This document shows, one piece after another, positions 8,094 to 17,317 of a DNA stretch of 64,000 nt. The stretch is from Isosphaeraceae bacterium (lineage in GTDB: Bacteria; Planctomycetota; Planctomycetia; Isosphaerales; Isosphaeraceae). Location of the stretch: the NCBI GenBank assembly GCA_025356435.1, contig JANXSY010000160.1, positions 51,839-115,838 of the forward strand, read 5' to 3'. The stretch's first letter is position 1. Each line of letters begins with the position of its first letter. Position numbers and translations under genes: made by a program. Under the pieces are notes generated by a model, which did not search any database, had not been told where the DNA came from, and saw nothing but the letters and a program-made list of their open reading frames with translations.

Positions 8094-9658
8094 AGCTGGG
8101 GTCCGATCGACCAGGGAGAGAATTCATCCTCGCCGACGCCGGTGCGCTCGCTCTTCGTCTCCTGCCCACCGGCCACGTCGAGAATCATCTCAAAGAGGCG
8201 ACGGCCCGCGTTCTCGACGCTCTCGGTTTCGAGGATCGTGCCGGCATTCATGTCCATATCGTCGGACATGCGTTCAAACATCGGCGTGTTCGTGGCGACC
8301 TTGATGCAGGGCGTCGGTTTGAGGCCGAGCACACTGCCCCGGCCCGTCGTGAAGACGAGGACGTTTGCCCCCGAGGCCACAAGGCCAGTCGTGCAGATCG
8401 GGTCATATCCGGGCGTATCCATGAAGTGCAGGCCGGGCTTATCAACCCGCTCGGCGAAATCGATCACGTCGACCAGTGGCGTCGAGCCCGCCTTCGCGAG
8501 TGCGCCGAGCGATTTCTCGTAGATCGTCGTCAGGCCGCCATCCTTGTTTCCGGGGGACGGATTGTTGTTGATCTCGCCGTTAAAGATTCCGGCGTACCAC
8601 TCCCACCACTTGATCCGTTCGATCAGCTTCTCGCCCACTTCCCGAGAGACGGCACGCCTCGTCAACAGGTGCTCCGCGCCATAAATTTCGGTCGTCTCAC
8701 CGAGAACGGCCGCGCCTCCTCGCGCGATCAGGAGGTCAGAGGCGACCCCCAACGCGGGGTTAGCCGTGACGCCCGAGTTGCCGTCTGAGCCGCCACATTC
8801 CATCGCCAGCACGAGCTTCGATGCCGGCTGCTCGGTGCGTCTCCAGGTATTTGCCTCAGGCAGCAGGCGGAGGACCGCCGCGACCCCTGCCTCGACCGTC
8901 TTGGCAATCCCGCCCTGCTCCTGGATGTTGAGCACGCTCGGCCGATCCGGTGCCCCCTTGCCGTTCGTTCGGACCCCGCCGAGCATGACGAGGTCTTGCG
9001 AGTCGACGAGGTGCTGCGCGAAGCTCACCTCGCAACCGAGGCCGATGATCACATAGGCCGCGACGTTGGGATGGTTGGCGAAACCGGCCAGCACGCGGTC
9101 GATGATCTGGTGATCTTTGCCATTGAACGGGATGCCGCAGCCGACCTTGTGAGTGATCGCGAACACGCCGTCGATGTTCGGGAAGTCACGCTTCCACTCG
9201 CCCGATCGGAACCGATCGGCGATGAATCGTGACGTGCCGGCCGAGCAGTTGACCGTGCTGATAACCGCGACATAATTCCTCGTCCCGACCCGACCGTCCG
9301 GCCTCAGATAACCGGGAAAGGTGCGGACCTCCGACGAACGGACGACCTCGGGAATGGCCGACGCATAGGCATAGTCGCGTTCAAAAAGATCCGCGCGAGT
9401 ATTCTGGACATGGACCCAGCTCCCGGCCGCGATCGGTCGCGAGGCGAACCCGATGACCTGACCATACTTGTGGATCGGCTCTCCCTCGGCGATGTCGCAG
9501 AGCGCGACCTTGTGGCCCAACCGGATCGGCTCGCGGACCTCAACGACCTTCCCGCCAAGCTCGAGCACAAACCCCGCCGGGATCGGCCGCGCGGCGACCG
9601 CGACGTTATCATCCCCGCGCAGCAAGACGGCCCGACGCTCCTCGATGGTCATCGCCAT
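8090..9658 (-). CDS. Altronate dehydratase-like protein (UxaA family)
   Basis: 522 residues containing both parts of the UxaA family: an N-terminal SAF domain (about 10-95, NVAVAARPIPAG) and the large dehydratase domain with GYLRPDGRVGTRNYVAV, THKVGCGIPFNG, MECGGSDGNSG and YDPICTTGLVASGANV. Characterised members dehydrate altronate or galactarate to keto-deoxy sugar acids using iron or manganese; the actual substrate here is not known. A fused full-length form is seen rather than the split SAF and catalytic forms of some bacteria. It is divergent from a DUF4432 sugar-related gene across 176 bases, and leads a four-gene unit whose other members look like surface-sugar genes, an odd pairing. 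Confidence 0.9.
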   Translation of the reverse strand: MAMTIEERRAVLLRGDDNVAVAARPIPAGFVLELGGKVVEVREPIRLGHKVALCDIAEGEPIHKYGQVIGFASRPIAAGSWVHVQNTRADLFERDYAYASAIPEVVRSSEVRTFPGYLRPDGRVGTRNYVAVISTVNCSAGTSRFIADRFRSGEWKRDFPNIDGVFAITHKVGCGIPFNGKDHQIIDRVLAGFANHPNVAAYVIIGLGCEVSFAQHLVDSQDLVMLGGVRTNGKGAPDRPSVLNIQEQGGIAKTVEAGVAAVLRLLPEANTWRRTEQPASKLVLAMECGGSDGNSGVTANPALGVASDLLIARGGAAVLGETTEIYGAEHLLTRRAVSREVGEKLIERIKWWEWYAGIFNGEINNNPSPGNKDGGLTTIYEKSLGALAKAGSTPLVDVIDFAERVDKPGLHFMDTPGYDPICTTGLVASGANVLVFTTGRGSVLGLKPTPCIKVATNTPMFERMSDDMDMNAGTILETESVENAGRRLFEMILDVAGGQETKSERTGVGEDEFSPWSIGPQL

Positions 9659-9834
9659 GTCCCGACCGTCCTTCTTCTCGATTCTGTCTCGCGCGAAGTG
9701 TGATCTTCCTCGCAGTTTAGTGGCTCGATCGGCCGATGGGAAGCCGACAACCCGCCCGACACTGGACCTGGGCCTCCCCGGCGTTTATGCTTGCCGCCGA
9801 ACCCGTTCCGATTGACTCGACGGCCGAGGTCCGC

Positions 9835-11025
9835 ATGCCCTCCTACATCCTTACCGACGTGGCCAGCGACCTCTGGGTCGAAAACTTCTCCCTCCGCTCG
9901 GCCGACCTCGGCCCGCCCGATCCGATCCCCTGGTCGGTGACGAAGACGACGCTCAGGGGGGGCCGTCGCGACGGGGTCGACTTGATCCGGCTCGACAACG
10001 GGGCCTTCTCGGTCGACATCGTGCCGACGCGTGGGATGGGCTTGCGGCAGGGGAATTATTGGGGGAATCGCGTTGGCTGGACCTCGGCCGTCACCGATGG
10101 GCCGGTGAACCCGAAGTTCGTCAACCTCATGAACTGGGGCGGACTCGGCTGGCTCGAAGGCTATGACGAGATGCTCGTCCGCTGCGGTCTGGAGAACATC
10201 GGTTCTCCCTATCAGGAAACGGTCGAAGCCGCCGACGGATCGAAGCGAGACATCCTCTACGGCCTGCACGGCAAGATCGGCAACATCCCGGCCCATCACG
10301 TCGCCGTGCATTACGACCCTGCGACGAAGGAGATCACCGTCGAGGGGCATGTCGACGAGTCGAAGCCGTTCGCGGATCAGATCCGGCTCTCGACCAGGCT
10401 CACCACGACTCCTGGATCGAACAAGATTGCGGTCCGCGACGAGTACATCAACCTCCGCGAGTCGCCGAGCGAGATGCAGGTGCTCTATCACTGGAACTTC
10501 GGTACGCCATACCTCGAAGAGGGAGCCCGCCTCGTCGCGCCGATCAAGACTGTGTTGCCCCGCGACAAGCGAGCCCAGGAAGACATCAAGAGTTTCGACA
10601 CGTATCGAGGCCCGACGCCGGGGTATGCTGAGCAGGTCTATTTCTTCGAATTGCAGGGGGACGAGAAAGACGGACGGACGATTGCCATGCTCCGCAACCG
10701 CGCGGGGGACAAGGCGGTCGTGCTTCGGTTCTCGATCGCCCAACTGCCCGCGTTCACCGTCTGGAAGAACACGGCGGGCCTGAAGGAGGGATACGTCACC
10801 GGCCTCGAACCGTCGACGAGCTATCCGAACGCCAGGCCGTTCGAAAAGGCCCGAAACCGGATCGTGACTCTGCCGCCGGGCGGGTCGCATGTCGTCGAGA
10901 CAACGCTCGAACTGCTCGACTCGGTTGAGGGCGTCTTGGCCGTCGAGGCTGAGATCAAGCGGCTCCAGAAGTCGACCCCGGTAATCCACGATCGGCCGGT
11001 CGAACCCTTCGCGGCGGAGGGTTAA
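9835..11025 (+). CDS. DUF4432 family protein (aldose 1-epimerase-like fold)
   Basis: 396 residues from the ATG of MPSYILTDVASD, chosen because a GAGGT motif lies about 5 bases upstream; an earlier in-frame ATG at 9736 would add 33 poorly conserved residues. The motifs IVPTRGMGLRQG and LHGKIGNIPAHH and the histidine and acidic positions are those of DUF4432 proteins, which share the galactose-mutarotase beta-sandwich fold. These proteins probably act on sugars or sugar acids; some relatives are implicated in isomerising or epimerising catabolic intermediates. The divergent altronate dehydratase-like gene supports a role in sugar acid use. The next gene begins 5 bases after its stop. Confidence 0.88.
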   Translation: MPSYILTDVASDLWVENFSLRSADLGPPDPIPWSVTKTTLRGGRRDGVDLIRLDNGAFSVDIVPTRGMGLRQGNYWGNRVGWTSAVTDGPVNPKFVNLMNWGGLGWLEGYDEMLVRCGLENIGSPYQETVEAADGSKRDILYGLHGKIGNIPAHHVAVHYDPATKEITVEGHVDESKPFADQIRLSTRLTTTPGSNKIAVRDEYINLRESPSEMQVLYHWNFGTPYLEEGARLVAPIKTVLPRDKRAQEDIKSFDTYRGPTPGYAEQVYFFELQGDEKDGRTIAMLRNRAGDKAVVLRFSIAQLPAFTVWKNTAGLKEGYVTGLEPSTSYPNARPFEKARNRIVTLPPGGSHVVETTLELLDSVEGVLAVEAEIKRLQKSTPVIHDRPVEPFAAEG

Positions 11026-11029
11026 TCGC

Positions 11030-12505
11030 GTGCGGCGTCGGCATCGTCGCGCCGCGTACGGCCTGTTCGTCGCCTCGGTCGCGGCGATCTCGGTCGGTCT
11101 GAGCACCGATCTCCGTTCGCCGCCGAGATACGACGGTGCCGGTTATTCCGTGCTCGGGTGGTCGATCCGCACCGGGCAAGGTTATCGCGAGATCGCCCAT
11201 CCTGGCTCGCCCCTTCACGCCCACTTCCCTCCGGGCTATCCTGCGGTCCTGGCCAGTCTCTGGACGATGACAGGCCGGTCGGTCATCGCTGCTCATCTTC
11301 TGTCAGTCGTTTGCACGGTCTCGGCGGTCTGGCTCGCGTGGCAGTGGTTTCGTCGGATCGAGCGGCCCGTCGTCGCGAACTTGCTCGCCCTGGCGCTCGC
11401 GGTCAACTGGACCTGGGCGAATAATGGGGGCGGGATTCAGTCGGAACCGCTCTACCTCCTGCTCACCATACTCGTCTTGGTCATGGCGAAGCGGCCCGGG
11501 GGCGTCGCGGTTGGGCTGCTGCTCGGCCTGAGCGTGTTGACGCGGCACGTCGGGATCTGTCTGGTCGCGGCGGTCGTTCTCGACCGATGCTTGAGTCGTC
11601 AATGGCGCGAGGCCGGGGTCATCGGGCTTGTCGCCACGGCTATGGTCTCACCCTGGATTTACTGGCTGGCGACGGTCAAAGGGAAGTCGCAAGCCGGGCT
11701 CTTGCAGGGTGAGGGGCTGGCCTCACTCATCCGGAGTCAAACCCTCTTCTATGCGAGACGCCTACCCGACACGTTGGCCGGCCCATTCGTCGAGGTGGCA
11801 ACAGTCTTCGGCCGCTCGCGGTGGGTCGCTCTGATCGCAACCGTCGGGGCGATAGTCTTCTCTTTGATCACACTGGTTGGCCTGATTCGCGCCACCCGCA
11901 ACCCTCGCAAGCGACTCGCCGGGTTGGTGCCGCTGCTGACCCTTCCGCTCCTGCTGGTCTGGCCGTTCACCGAGGCCGGTCGATTCTTGATCCCGCTGGT
12001 GCCCTGCCTGCTGGTGGGGCTGGTCGAGGGGTTTGGTTGGATCGGACGGTTCGTGGCGTGGGGACCGACTGTATCGAATTCCGGTTCACGACGACTCATC
12101 CTCGGAGCGGGCCTTATCCTCCTCATCGCGCTACCCTATCCGCTCTATTCGCACCTCACGAATCGCGCTGGGGCACAGCGATCGACCCACGTTGATTTCG
12201 ACCTCGCTTGCCAGTGGATTGTCACGCACGCTTCGAAGCCCGGCACGGTCATGACCCGCCACCCCGGCGAGGTCTTCTGGCAGACCGGGCGCAAGGCGAT
12301 CGCGTCGGGTACAGACGACCTTGAGGCCCTATCTCGTCAGTTGGATGCGGAGAACGTTGCCTATCTGCTCGTCGACCCCGACCGGTTCGCAAACGCCCCA
12401 CCGACACCGCTCGCGGGGCTGGCGAAGGCCTTCTCGCGTCGGATCCGGCGGGTCCGCGAGGGAACGGTCGAAGTCTACGAGGTCAGCCGCGATAGTGGGC
12501 CTTGA
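11030..12505 (+). CDS. GT-C family membrane glycosyltransferase-like protein
   Basis: 491 residues, with about ten membrane segments. The first outer loop carries RYDGAGYSVLGWSI and HAHFPPGYPAVLASL; the Asp followed by the PPGYP block is the arrangement seen in dolichol-phosphate-mannose-type GT-C proteins. A soluble C-terminal part (about 385-491) follows the last membrane segment. It starts at GTG, with a GGAGG ribosome-binding site about 9 bases upstream and only 4 intervening bases after the DUF4432 stop, so co-transcription is likely. It overlaps the 3' end of glycerol kinase by 23 bases, tail to tail. Sugar specificity cannot be inferred. Confidence 0.82.
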   Translation: MRRRHRRAAYGLFVASVAAISVGLSTDLRSPPRYDGAGYSVLGWSIRTGQGYREIAHPGSPLHAHFPPGYPAVLASLWTMTGRSVIAAHLLSVVCTVSAVWLAWQWFRRIERPVVANLLALALAVNWTWANNGGGIQSEPLYLLLTILVLVMAKRPGGVAVGLLLGLSVLTRHVGICLVAAVVLDRCLSRQWREAGVIGLVATAMVSPWIYWLATVKGKSQAGLLQGEGLASLIRSQTLFYARRLPDTLAGPFVEVATVFGRSRWVALIATVGAIVFSLITLVGLIRATRNPRKRLAGLVPLLTLPLLLVWPFTEAGRFLIPLVPCLLVGLVEGFGWIGRFVAWGPTVSNSGSRRLILGAGLILLIALPYPLYSHLTNRAGAQRSTHVDFDLACQWIVTHASKPGTVMTRHPGEVFWQTGRKAIASGTDDLEALSRQLDAENVAYLLVDPDRFANAPPTPLAGLAKAFSRRIRRVREGTVEVYEVSRDSGP

Positions 12506-13982
12506 CGGTCTCGACCGCGTGCCGCCATCGACCCAGTTTGGCGTCTCGCCAGGCTCGATCTCGGTCGGTCTGGAAGGTGTGGCTTCCGGCCTGGAGCAAG
12601 TCTGCGGCCGAGGCCGGGTCAGGAAACAGGCCGCAACCCAGGCCCGCGAGCAGCGCCGCGCCAAGCGACGTGGACTCCGCTTGCGGACTTCTTCGGAGAG
12701 GTAGTCCCAGGACATCGGCCTGAAACTGGAGGAAAGGGTCGGACCGGGCCATGCCGCCGTCGACGCGCATCTCGCGGAGCGGCTCAGGCAGGTCGGCATT
12801 GATCGCGTCGATGAGGTCGGCCACCTGGAAGGCGACCCCTTCGAGCGTGGCGCGAGCGAGGTCGGCGATCGAAGTGGCGCGGGTGAGACCGAAGATCGTC
12901 CCTCGCGCGTCAGGTTCCCAGTGCGGTGCGCCGAGGCCCGTGAGCGCGGGGACGAACAGGACTTCCGAGTCGGGGTCAGCGGCACCGGACATGACGTCGA
13001 TCTCGGGGGCCGTCCCGACCGCCTTGAGGCCGTCGCGGAACCACTGCACCGCAGCCCCGGCGACGAAGACGCTCCCTTCGAGCGCATATTGCGGCGGGCC
13101 GTCGCCGAGCGTGGCGGCGAGGGTCGTGATCAGTCCGCGAGTCGAGGGGACCGGTCGGTCTCCCGTGTGCGCGAGCAGGAAGGCCCCTGTGCCGTAGGTG
13201 CATTTGGCCTGTCCAGCCGTCAGGCAGCCCTGGCCAACGAGCGACGCCTGCTGGTCACCAGCGACTCCCGTGATCGGCAGGCCGTCAGGGAGATAGGCCA
13301 GCCCCTTGGTCCGGCCGAACTCGCCGGCGCTGGGGCGGATTTCGGGCAATATTCCGCGAGGGACCGCGAAGAAGTGACAGAGGTCATCGGCCCAGGTCAG
13401 GGTGCGGAGGTCCATGAGCAGCGTGCGAGACGCGTTGGTCACGTCGGTGACGTGGCGTTCGCCCCCTGTCAGGTGCCGGATCAAGAGGCTATCGACCGTG
13501 CCCGCCGCAAGTTCGCCCGTCTCGGCACGCTTGCGAGCACCCGGGACATGGTCGAGCAGCCAGGCGATCTTGGTGGCCGAGAAGTAGGGGTCAAGCACCA
13601 GCCCGGTCCGCTCGGAGATCCAGTCGCGGCGGTCGCGATGGGCCTCGCAGAACGGGGCCGTGCGTCGGTCTTGCCAGACCAGCGCCGGGCCAATCGCCTC
13701 GCCCGTCGCGCGATCCCAGACGACTGTCGTCTCACGCTGATTCGTCAGGCCAATCCCCGCGACCCGACTCGGGCCGATCCCCGCCAGGACCATCGCTTGA
13801 ACAACCAGCGGACCGACCCAATCGACCAGCGCTTTCGGATCGTGCTCGACCCAGCCGGGGTTCGGATACGTCGGCAAGATCTCTCGTTGATCCTGGGCGA
13901 CCGGCCGGAGCAGGTCGTCAAAGATGACGACGCGAGTGCTGGTCGTCCCCTGGTCGATCACGAGCAAATGGTCGCGCGCCAT
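12483..13982 (-). CDS. glpK: Glycerol kinase
   Basis: Phosphorylates glycerol to glycerol 3-phosphate with ATP, in the cytoplasm. The 499-residue length matches the family. The FGGY-kinase phosphate-binding start (VIDQGTTSTRVVIFD) and the substrate-binding region GIGLTNQRETTVVWD with ALVWQDRRT are present, as are GVAGDQQASLVGQGC and the C-terminal RVDGGMARSDPFLQFQAD signature. No glpF, glpD or regulator is adjacent, so it stands alone. It converges with the GT-C gene, sharing 23 bases. Identification is secure. Confidence 0.96.
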   Translation of the reverse strand: MARDHLLVIDQGTTSTRVVIFDDLLRPVAQDQREILPTYPNPGWVEHDPKALVDWVGPLVVQAMVLAGIGPSRVAGIGLTNQRETTVVWDRATGEAIGPALVWQDRRTAPFCEAHRDRRDWISERTGLVLDPYFSATKIAWLLDHVPGARKRAETGELAAGTVDSLLIRHLTGGERHVTDVTNASRTLLMDLRTLTWADDLCHFFAVPRGILPEIRPSAGEFGRTKGLAYLPDGLPITGVAGDQQASLVGQGCLTAGQAKCTYGTGAFLLAHTGDRPVPSTRGLITTLAATLGDGPPQYALEGSVFVAGAAVQWFRDGLKAVGTAPEIDVMSGAADPDSEVLFVPALTGLGAPHWEPDARGTIFGLTRATSIADLARATLEGVAFQVADLIDAINADLPEPLREMRVDGGMARSDPFLQFQADVLGLPLRRSPQAESTSLGAALLAGLGCGLFPDPASAADLLQAGSHTFQTDRDRAWRDAKLGRWRHAVETVKAHYRG

Positions 13983-14105
13983 CGGAAGGGCCTCCGCTCA
14001 GTGCGGGAATTGAAGTAGTTGGCGGCATCCTAACACGCCCAGGACCGATTCGCGCGGTTGAGATCGATTCCTTCAGATCATTCCCGATTGTGGAGACCTA
14101 CGAAG

Positions 14106-14531
14106 ATGGACGTTCTGATCATCCCCCTCGTCGCCCTGGCCATCCCTCTCATCGTCGCGCCGACTGCGATCGTGTTCAGGCACGCGCAACGTGAGCGAGA
14201 AATGGAGCACGCCGAGCGGATGCGGGCCCTCGAACTCGGCCATAAGCTCCCGCAAGACGAGTCGTGGTGGACACGTCCCCGGATCACGGTCCTCATCGCA
14301 GGCGTAGTGCCGGCCGGGGCTTTAGGATTGGCCGGCTTCATCCACTGGTTCGGCGGTCCTCATCAAGACATCTGGGAGGGTTGCTGCGTGGTTGCGAGCC
14401 TCGGGCTCATCTGCGGCACCTATCTCGCGAGCCGACTTCTCGCTCGCCAGCCTGCAGTTGACGCCCCGAATCTCAAGCCGCAGTATGATTATGATCCCGA
14501 TGCTTTCGAGGTCGCGGGTGCCCGAGGTTGA
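14106..14531 (+). CDS. Small two-helix membrane protein, first of a tandem pair
   Basis: 141 residues. The order is an N-terminal membrane segment (LIIPLVALAIPLIVAPTAIV), a short charged helix with the motif ERMRALELGHKLP, two further hydrophobic segments, and a soluble tail ending DYDPDAFEVAGARG. The function is unknown. The helix motif ERMxxLExG followed by P recurs in the next gene, as does the tail DPDAxxxAG, so the two are paralogues. The ATG chosen begins at the membrane segment; a TGGAG about 10 bases upstream is an acceptable ribosome-binding site. An earlier in-frame ATG at 14058 is less likely. Confidence 0.75.
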   Translation: MDVLIIPLVALAIPLIVAPTAIVFRHAQREREMEHAERMRALELGHKLPQDESWWTRPRITVLIAGVVPAGALGLAGFIHWFGGPHQDIWEGCCVVASLGLICGTYLASRLLARQPAVDAPNLKPQYDYDPDAFEVAGARG

Positions 14532-14566
14532 TCGCTCCCGTCGCTTTCCCCGAACGGACCCTCCGA

Positions 14567-15046
14567 ATGAATGACATCCTCCTCTTCACCCAGTACGCAT
14601 CACTCGCCTCGTGGGAGGCGGACGATGTCGTCGGGATCGGCGCAGTCGTCGCCGTGATCTCGATCATCGCCGGCCTCATCATCTGGCGGAACAAACGGAT
14701 CGCCCAGGAAGAACGCATGAAGTTGCTGGAGATGGGCTATCTCCTGCCTCGGCGGACCTCGCGCTGGCCGCAGGCCCTCTTCTGCACGGTCGTCGGTGCC
14801 GGGGTGCCCTTCGGGATGTATCTCATCACCTGGATGGCCGCCTCGACGCGGAACACACCCACCGATCTCTGGATCGGGACGTGCATCGTCTCCGTGACCG
14901 CGATCGTCGGGTCAACGATCGTCGCCGGGATCTCGTTCGGGCGGACTGAGCCGCTAGCCCAGGTCGAGAAGCTCGCCCTGCCGACCGGCAAGCCCGCCGC
15001 CGATCCCGACGCCCTCGACTTTGCGGGACGCATGGGCCACGGTTGA
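14567..15046 (+). CDS. Small membrane protein, paralogue of its upstream neighbour
   Basis: 159 residues with the same plan as the gene before it: a membrane segment (VGIGAVVAVISIIAGLIIW), a charged helix EERMKLLEMGYLLP, two more membrane segments and a tail DPDALDFAGRMGHG. The unknown function is presumably shared or sequential. Two starts compete: ATG at 14567, or TTG at 14528, which overlaps the upstream stop and has a GAGG just before it. The 3' end overlaps the convergent membrane-protein gene by 93 bases. The conserved DPDAxxxAG ending argues that this stop is real. Confidence 0.72.
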   Translation: MNDILLFTQYASLASWEADDVVGIGAVVAVISIIAGLIIWRNKRIAQEERMKLLEMGYLLPRRTSRWPQALFCTVVGAGVPFGMYLITWMAASTRNTPTDLWIGTCIVSVTAIVGSTIVAGISFGRTEPLAQVEKLALPTGKPAADPDALDFAGRMGHG

Positions 15047-16309
15047 GACTCGACCCAATCCCGCTCCGGCCCACACCGCCAGCAGCGGCTCGATCGGGAT
15101 GTGAAACCGCGCCGAGACGATCGTCAGTGAGTGAAAAGCCGTGATCAGCCCGACCGTCACGATCGTCGGCCCGAGTCGCCTCCTGACCTCGCCCGGAGCC
15201 ATCGCCAGGCCGATCAGGGCGAGGAGCGTCAGGCCCAGATGGCTCGCGCGATAAAGCCGGTTGCGGGTCTTTGGGTTCGTTTCGTCGAACAGCAAGAAAT
15301 AGCGCAGTCGTCTCAGGCAGAGCGAGGCGTATCGCCCAGGAGTCTGCTTCAGCTCGTGGATAGCGCGTCGGAACAAGATGCGGGATCGCTCGGGCTCGGA
15401 GACCCGGCGGAGGATCTCATAATCGACGGCCGTTAGCGCGATATCGTCGATATACCCCGCTTCGTGACGGGCCTCCCAAAGCGATGAGTTCAAGTCTCGC
15501 AGGCCGACCGTTTCCCTCGCGAGACTGCGGTCGACCGACGCACGCACGACCTTGTCGGTTCCTTCGCTGGCCGAGCAATTTCCCTGCCAGAACGCATAGC
15601 CAAACGTGCTCTTGATGAGAACTAGCTCGCCGTGGATGGCGGCATTCCGGACAATCCAGGGCGCGACACCGAGGACCGCCGCCAGCCCCATCAGGGCAAC
15701 AGGACGCCATCCTCCAATGTTCCCGGCGATCGCCCAGGCCGCCCCGATCGCGACCAGGCCCAGAATCGGGTCGGTCAACGCCAGCGCCGCGATCCAGAGG
15801 CCGACGAAGAAGGCGGCTCGGCCCGACCGCGCCTCGTAGGCTCGAGCGAGCGTCGCGACGAGCAACGTCGCGGCAAGGGGCGACACCTGTATATGCGTTG
15901 CGGAGTAAACAAGCGTCGGGTGCAAGGCCGCGATCAAGCCGGCGGCCGGCGCGACCCAGGCCCGTCCCGGCGCAATCGTGCGGGCAAGCCGGATCACCTC
16001 GGCCACCAGCCAGCCGCCGAGGAGTGCCTGGCCAAGTTCGAGGATCAAAAGCGATCCAGGCGTCCCGACCCCACCTATCGCATAAACGGCGGCGACCGCG
16101 AGCGGATAGATCGGGGCTTGTTGCGAGGTCGGCCCGTCAGCGCCAAGGAACCGGACCGAGAAGCCTCGACCCTCGACGATATTCGCCGCAATCTCACCGT
16201 GTTCGAACGTGCTATGTGGGACCAGATGGCTCTGCAAGACCAGCACAGCCGCGACCCGCGTCGCGATTCCCAGCCCGATCAATCCCCATACCCAGCGACG
16301 GTCGGACAT
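14954..16309 (-). CDS. GT-C-like membrane glycosyltransferase
   Basis: 451 residues, about nine to eleven membrane segments. The first loop after membrane segment 1 carries FEHGEIAANIVEGRGFSV and QQAPIYPLAVA, matching the acidic residue and the P-x-YP block of ArnT-like GT-C enzymes, though the usual Asp is replaced by Glu. The N-terminus MSDRRWVWGLIGLG is short and enters the membrane directly, which supports the start. The last roughly 31 residues lie inside the 3' part of the convergent gene and read as a charged tail; a recent loss of an earlier stop could have extended it. Donor and acceptor are unknown. Confidence 0.8.
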   Translation of the reverse strand: MSDRRWVWGLIGLGIATRVAAVLVLQSHLVPHSTFEHGEIAANIVEGRGFSVRFLGADGPTSQQAPIYPLAVAAVYAIGGVGTPGSLLILELGQALLGGWLVAEVIRLARTIAPGRAWVAPAAGLIAALHPTLVYSATHIQVSPLAATLLVATLARAYEARSGRAAFFVGLWIAALALTDPILGLVAIGAAWAIAGNIGGWRPVALMGLAAVLGVAPWIVRNAAIHGELVLIKSTFGYAFWQGNCSASEGTDKVVRASVDRSLARETVGLRDLNSSLWEARHEAGYIDDIALTAVDYEILRRVSEPERSRILFRRAIHELKQTPGRYASLCLRRLRYFLLFDETNPKTRNRLYRASHLGLTLLALIGLAMAPGEVRRRLGPTIVTVGLITAFHSLTIVSARFHIPIEPLLAVWAGAGLGRVSTVAHASRKVEGVGIGGGLAGRQGELLDLG

Positions 16310-16564
16310 CTGTGCCGACTCCTCGAACCTTCATGGACAGGACTTCCCGTCGCGGATTCTTGCCCGATTTCCGCTTTTTATCAACCCGGGCTTATCGGGA
16401 GACAGGAGGATTGCGAAGTCGTTTTCTGGCGAAAGAAAGATTTTGCGTGGGTGGCCCAAGTCCTTCTCAGTTTGCAATCCTTCTCTATCGGAAGATTGCT
16501 CGCGGTCTCGGGGCGCTTTATCTTCGACGCTCCCTCCCCGATCCTCATCAAGGAGTCTGCGTCG

Positions 16565-17302
16565 ATGGACCACTCTCCCGTCTGTCTGGGAATCGCCGCG
16601 ATGGCGGTCCTCTTCGTCGCCGCCGATCGCCCCGAGGCAACGCGTGAGGCCGTCTGCCGACGCGTGTCGAGGCCGCCGAAGATCGACGGCAAGCTCGACG
16701 ACGCCTGCTGGGCCGACGCGGTCCTGATCGACAAGTTTCCCGCGTTCTGGGAGTCGAGACCGTCAGGGACCGGCACGAAGGCCCGGCTGCTCTGGGACGA
16801 CGATGCCCTCTATTTCTCCGCCACGATGACCGACCAGGAACTTCGGTCGTTCGGGACCAAACGAAATGACCACCTCTGGAACGGGGACGTCTTCGAACTC
16901 TTCCTCAAGCCCTCGGCCGCATCGCCGGCGTACTACGAGTTCCAGGTCAATCCGCGCTCGGTCATCCTCGAAATCCCCTTCCCCAGGCGCGGTTATTCGT
17001 TCGAGGAACTGGCTGCAAAGCCTCCGATGGGGATGGAAGCGGTCGCCATAGTCGACGGGACACTCGACCAGCCGGGCGACGTCGATCGCGGCTGGACGGT
17101 CGAAGGGAGAATTCCGTGGTCGCTTTTTGCCCCGACCGGAGGTCGGCCGAAGCCGGGAGATGCCTGGGTCTTCGCGATGTGCCGCTACGACTACGGTCCC
17201 GATGGCACGAAGCCCGTCCTGGTGAGTTCCGCTCCTCTCTCACAGCCGAGCTTCCATCGCCATGAAGACTACGCCCGGCTCAAATTCGAGGGCGAGAAGT
17301 GA
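16565..17302 (+). CDS. Secreted CBM9-like carbohydrate-binding protein
   Basis: 245 residues. A short hydrophobic N-terminus (CLGIAAMAVLFVAA) looks like a weak signal peptide. The rest matches the carbohydrate-binding family 9-like fold: PPKIDGKLDDACWADAV opens the domain, ARLLWDDDALYFSATM and NDHLWNGDVFELFLKP follow, and the closing strand is DYARLKFEGE. Such domains bind sugar chain ends or accompany sugar-active enzymes; here the domain stands alone. The ATG has an AAGGAG ribosome-binding site about 10 bases upstream. It is divergent from the GT-C gene across 255 bases and converges on the sigma factor gene. Confidence 0.85.
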   Translation: MDHSPVCLGIAAMAVLFVAADRPEATREAVCRRVSRPPKIDGKLDDACWADAVLIDKFPAFWESRPSGTGTKARLLWDDDALYFSATMTDQELRSFGTKRNDHLWNGDVFELFLKPSAASPAYYEFQVNPRSVILEIPFPRRGYSFEELAAKPPMGMEAVAIVDGTLDQPGDVDRGWTVEGRIPWSLFAPTGGRPKPGDAWVFAMCRYDYGPDGTKPVLVSSAPLSQPSFHRHEDYARLKFEGEK

Positions 17303-17317
17303 GCCGAGCGGGTGCCG

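Noticed and set aside
9649..11106. Long open frame (485 codons) on the minus strand opposite the DUF4432 gene
   Set aside because: It mirrors the codon structure of the recognised gene on the plus strand; its product is rich in Arg, Asp and Val with no family features.
15632..16564. In-frame upstream extension of the CBM9-like protein by about 310 codons
   Set aside because: The extension is antisense to the GT-C gene and lacks conserved content; the ATG at 16565 has its own AAGGAG site.
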